The notes under the pieces: model-generated | Seen by the model: only the letters and a program-made list of their open reading frames with translations | Told to the model about the DNA's origin: nothing | Database searches by the model: none | DNA from: CAYUYV01 sp964561475 | GTDB lineage: Bacteria > Pseudomonadota > Alphaproteobacteria > JAJFIK01 | Reading direction: 5' to 3' | NCBI GenBank assembly: GCA_964561475.1 | Contig: CAZLPU010000017.1 | Coordinates: 6,021-70,020 of the forward strand | DNA: 64,000 nucleotides | Shown: piece by piece, positions 61,838-64,000 of the stretch | Layout: every line of letters begins with the position of its first letter | Position numbering within the stretch: position 1 is the first letter of the stretch | Program-made: the position numbers and the translations under genes

Positions 61838-64000
61838 ATGGCCGATTATCCGGATATTTTCATCAGTTATGCGACCGACGATGCGGTGGAACGGGCAGCC
61901 TTGGCCGAAGCCCTCGCAGAGCGAGGATATGACTGCTGGTTTGATGCGGCGAAGATCCGGTCTTCCGCCGGATCTATCAATGAGCAGGTGGACGCGGCGC
62001 TGGACAAGGCGCGGGTGGTGATTGTGATTTGGTCACCAGCATCGGTGGGGTCCATCTGGGTGCCCGCTGAACTGACCCGAGCGCGGGAGCTGGGCACGCC
62101 CGTTGTTCATGTGCGCATCGGTCCGGAGCCATTGCGCGGGGTGCCGACACCCTTCAACACCCATCTCCGGCGCGCCATTACCGATATTGATGGGATCGTC
62201 GAGGACCTGCGCTCTGTCTGGACGGGAAAGGCGCCCAGGGGCGTCACCATGGCGGATGTCTACCGGAAGACTTATGGCCCGGATGTCCTCAGCCCCAAGA
62301 CGGAAGCTCTGCCCAAAGACCTTTCCTTGATCAGCCCTTCGGCCCTCCTGCAAGCGAAATATGGGGCCGTGGGCTATATGGATGCCACGGGCATGCTTGC
62401 GGACATGACCGCGTGGTGTGTGGATGAAGCGCCGACCGTCCGAGGACGGCTCATTCACGGTGCGGGCGGGCTTGGCAAAACCCGTCTGATGATCGCGCTC
62501 ACGGCCAAGATGCGGGAAAAGGGCTGGACTGCCGGTTTCCTGGATACACTGCCTGCAACGGATCCATCTCAACACGCGGATCTGAAACGGGCACTGGAGC
62601 AGATGATTGCCCGAACCGCCGGAGGCCATTTCGAGGAGGACGGCCCAGCGGACAAAGGCTTGCTCATCGTCATTGACTATGCGGAAGCCCGAATCGCGGA
62701 TCTGAAATGGCTGAATGCGCACCTCGCGAAACTGGCCTTTGACGGGACCCGGCAGCCGGTGCGGCTGGTGCTCATGGCACGGGGCCGCGGCTGGTGGGAT
62801 GAGTTGAGCAAAAGCTCACCGGCCATGCAGACTCCCTTTCGGCCCATGGGTGGCGAGGAAGCAGCCCTGTCCATGGCCGCCTTCGAGGCGAAAGACAGCA
62901 GGCTGACCCTTTTTGACAGAGCCCTGGAAGCCTTCCGCCCTGTGATGAAAGAGCAGGGTTTCCAGAAGGTGGACCGACAGCCCCACGAGACGCTTCTGAA
63001 CCTTATCGAAAAACAGCCCCAATATGCCCGCCCCCTGGCGGTGCAGATGGCCGCCCTGCTGCATCTGGCGGAACAGGCGCCGGAAACCTCTTCCGATGGT
63101 CCGGCGGATCTGCTCGACCGCATCCTCGGCCTGGAGCGGGGGCATTGGGGGAAAGTGCTGGACGGGCTTGATAAAGAGCGCCGGGAGGATCTGGAACGGG
63201 GACTGGCGCAACTCACTTTGGTGGGCGGTGTCCGCTCCAAGACGGATGCGCAAGCCCTGCTCATGGCGGACACCTTCTACAAAGGCAGGCGGGCGTCTCC
63301 CGTTGATGTCCGTCCTGTGCTGAGGGATCTCACCACACTCTATGCCCAGGGGCCGGAGGGCCTTGCGGGGCTGGAGCCGGATCTGGTGGGGGAGCATCTG
63401 GTGGCGGGTCTGGACAATCTCCATGAGGCTGTTCATAGCTGCCTGGACTGGATCGGGACGCGCACGGAGAATGCCCGGGATGAGGCCGAGGAAGAAGCTC
63501 GGGAAAATGCCAGAAACGAAGCCCGGGAAACGGTCCTGACGGTGCTCCAGCGGGCCTCCCTGACCGACGAGACCCTGGGTCCGGTCCATGGCCCCAGCCT
63601 TACGGTGAAGATCGAGACCTGCATGGCCGAGGTTTTGTGCCCCCGCATGGGGGACTTGGCGAAGGCGGCCAGCGCCGTGATGCAGGCCACCCCCGGCGCC
63701 CTCATCTCCGTCCTTGAGGCCCATTCGGATCGTTTGTCCGAGGACGGGGCCGCGGGGCTGACCTATGCCTTGCCCCGAATGGATCTCCGGCTCCTGGACC
63801 TGGCCCTCCTGGTGACACAGCGCCATGTTGCCGCTCTGCGCGCGAGCGGCGCAAAAGATGAGCAGCACTTGAGCAGACTGGCTGGCGGATTGCACAATCT
63901 GGGCGTCCGGCTCTCGGATCTCGGGGACCGGGAGGGGGCCCTGGTCGCCACACAAGAGGCGGTGAAGATCCGCCGCACCCTGGCCGAGGCCCAACCCCAG
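61838..64000 (+). CDS. TIR-domain STAND NTPase with TPR repeats, 3' truncated by window edge
   Basis: The frame is open without a stop from the ATG at 61838 (GGAGGGGCGGG just before it) through the last base, 721 codons so far. Residues 1-95 are a TIR domain: D-I-F-I-S-Y-A, then C-W-F-D, then S-P-A-S-V-G-S-I-W-V-P-A-E-L, where Glu78 is the expected NADase catalytic residue. A STAND ATPase follows, with Walker A G-A-G-G-L-G-K-T (208-215) and Walker B L-L-I-V-I-D-Y (275-281). A helical middle has a charged coiled stretch (R-D-E-A-E-E-E-A-R). TPR-like repeats begin near 690 (L-H-N-L-G-V-R-L-S-D-L-G-D-R-E-G-A-L). This architecture is that of NLR-like immune sensors that deplete NAD+ on activation. 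Confidence 0.92.
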   Translation, partial: MADYPDIFISYATDDAVERAALAEALAERGYDCWFDAAKIRSSAGSINEQVDAALDKARVVIVIWSPASVGSIWVPAELTRARELGTPVVHVRIGPEPLRGVPTPFNTHLRRAITDIDGIVEDLRSVWTGKAPRGVTMADVYRKTYGPDVLSPKTEALPKDLSLISPSALLQAKYGAVGYMDATGMLADMTAWCVDEAPTVRGRLIHGAGGLGKTRLMIALTAKMREKGWTAGFLDTLPATDPSQHADLKRALEQMIARTAGGHFEEDGPADKGLLIVIDYAEARIADLKWLNAHLAKLAFDGTRQPVRLVLMARGRGWWDELSKSSPAMQTPFRPMGGEEAALSMAAFEAKDSRLTLFDRALEAFRPVMKEQGFQKVDRQPHETLLNLIEKQPQYARPLAVQMAALLHLAEQAPETSSDGPADLLDRILGLERGHWGKVLDGLDKERREDLERGLAQLTLVGGVRSKTDAQALLMADTFYKGRRASPVDVRPVLRDLTTLYAQGPEGLAGLEPDLVGEHLVAGLDNLHEAVHSCLDWIGTRTENARDEAEEEARENARNEARETVLTVLQRASLTDETLGPVHGPSLTVKIETCMAEVLCPRMGDLAKAASAVMQATPGALISVLEAHSDRLSEDGAAGLTYALPRMDLRLLDLALLVTQRHVAALRASGAKDEQHLSRLAGGLHNLGVRLSDLGDREGALVATQEAVKIRRTLAEAQPQ

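Overview
The window is a high-GC chromosomal segment of an alphaproteobacterium. The housekeeping block fits this group: cytochrome c (cycM-like)/kdsB/pheA/dapE, truA-fmt-def facing rmuC, and recR-ybaB-dnaX beside the SRP RNA gene. The combination of LPS (KDO) synthesis, a YejBEF-type importer, MCPs, TAXI proteins and acyl-CoA metabolism suggests a Rhodospirillales-like Gram-negative, but that placement is inference from gene content and order only. No tRNA, rRNA, CRISPR array, IS element or phage module was seen.

Layout. 1-9.1 kb: end of a HAMP receptor, two alpha/beta hydrolases, a beta-propeller/HCCA-isomerase pair, an MCP with a secreted PilJ-like partner, and two small hypothetical genes. 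9.5-18.6 kb: CMD-family protein, GST, FATP-type acyl-CoA ligase, thiolase, a PgaC-like glycosyltransferase and a secreted RTX protein. 18.7-30.6 kb: TusA, two TAXI binding proteins without a TRAP permease, M17 aminopeptidase/MarR/NlpC-P60, yejBEF, and a membrane cytochrome c with a long acidic tail. 31-44.2 kb: core genes kdsB, pheA, dapE, truA, fmt, def, rmuC (with an extraordinary Pro/Ala/Lys tail), recR, ybaB, dnaX, SRP RNA and a NudC-type Nudix hydrolase. 44.3-52.6 kb: a protease-nuclease fusion, tandem thioredoxin-fold protein, hydrolase-like protein, beta-helix protein, TrmB-like methyltransferase, GH24-like lipoprotein and pirin. 52.9-58.4 kb: a signalling/envelope cluster (DUF900 hydrolase, TPR protein, class III cyclase, exported protein). 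58.4-64 kb: glycosyltransferase, arsM, then a probable defence module.

The most interesting material is accessory. (i) A Fic protein with a winged helix is divergent from a TIR-STAND-TPR gene that runs off the right edge. They share a 155-bp region carrying several copies of an 11-bp inverted repeat, and a 17-bp direct repeat brackets the fic body. This looks like a self-regulated anti-phage or abortive-infection type locus. (ii) The gene at 44341-46740 fuses a trypsin-like serine protease to an endonuclease I domain with no signal peptide, so a cytoplasmic conflict effector is plausible. (iii) RmuC carries a roughly 490-residue PAKP-type tail ending in an acidic segment. Short tandem repeats (14-19 bp units) recur across the window, several inside coding regions.
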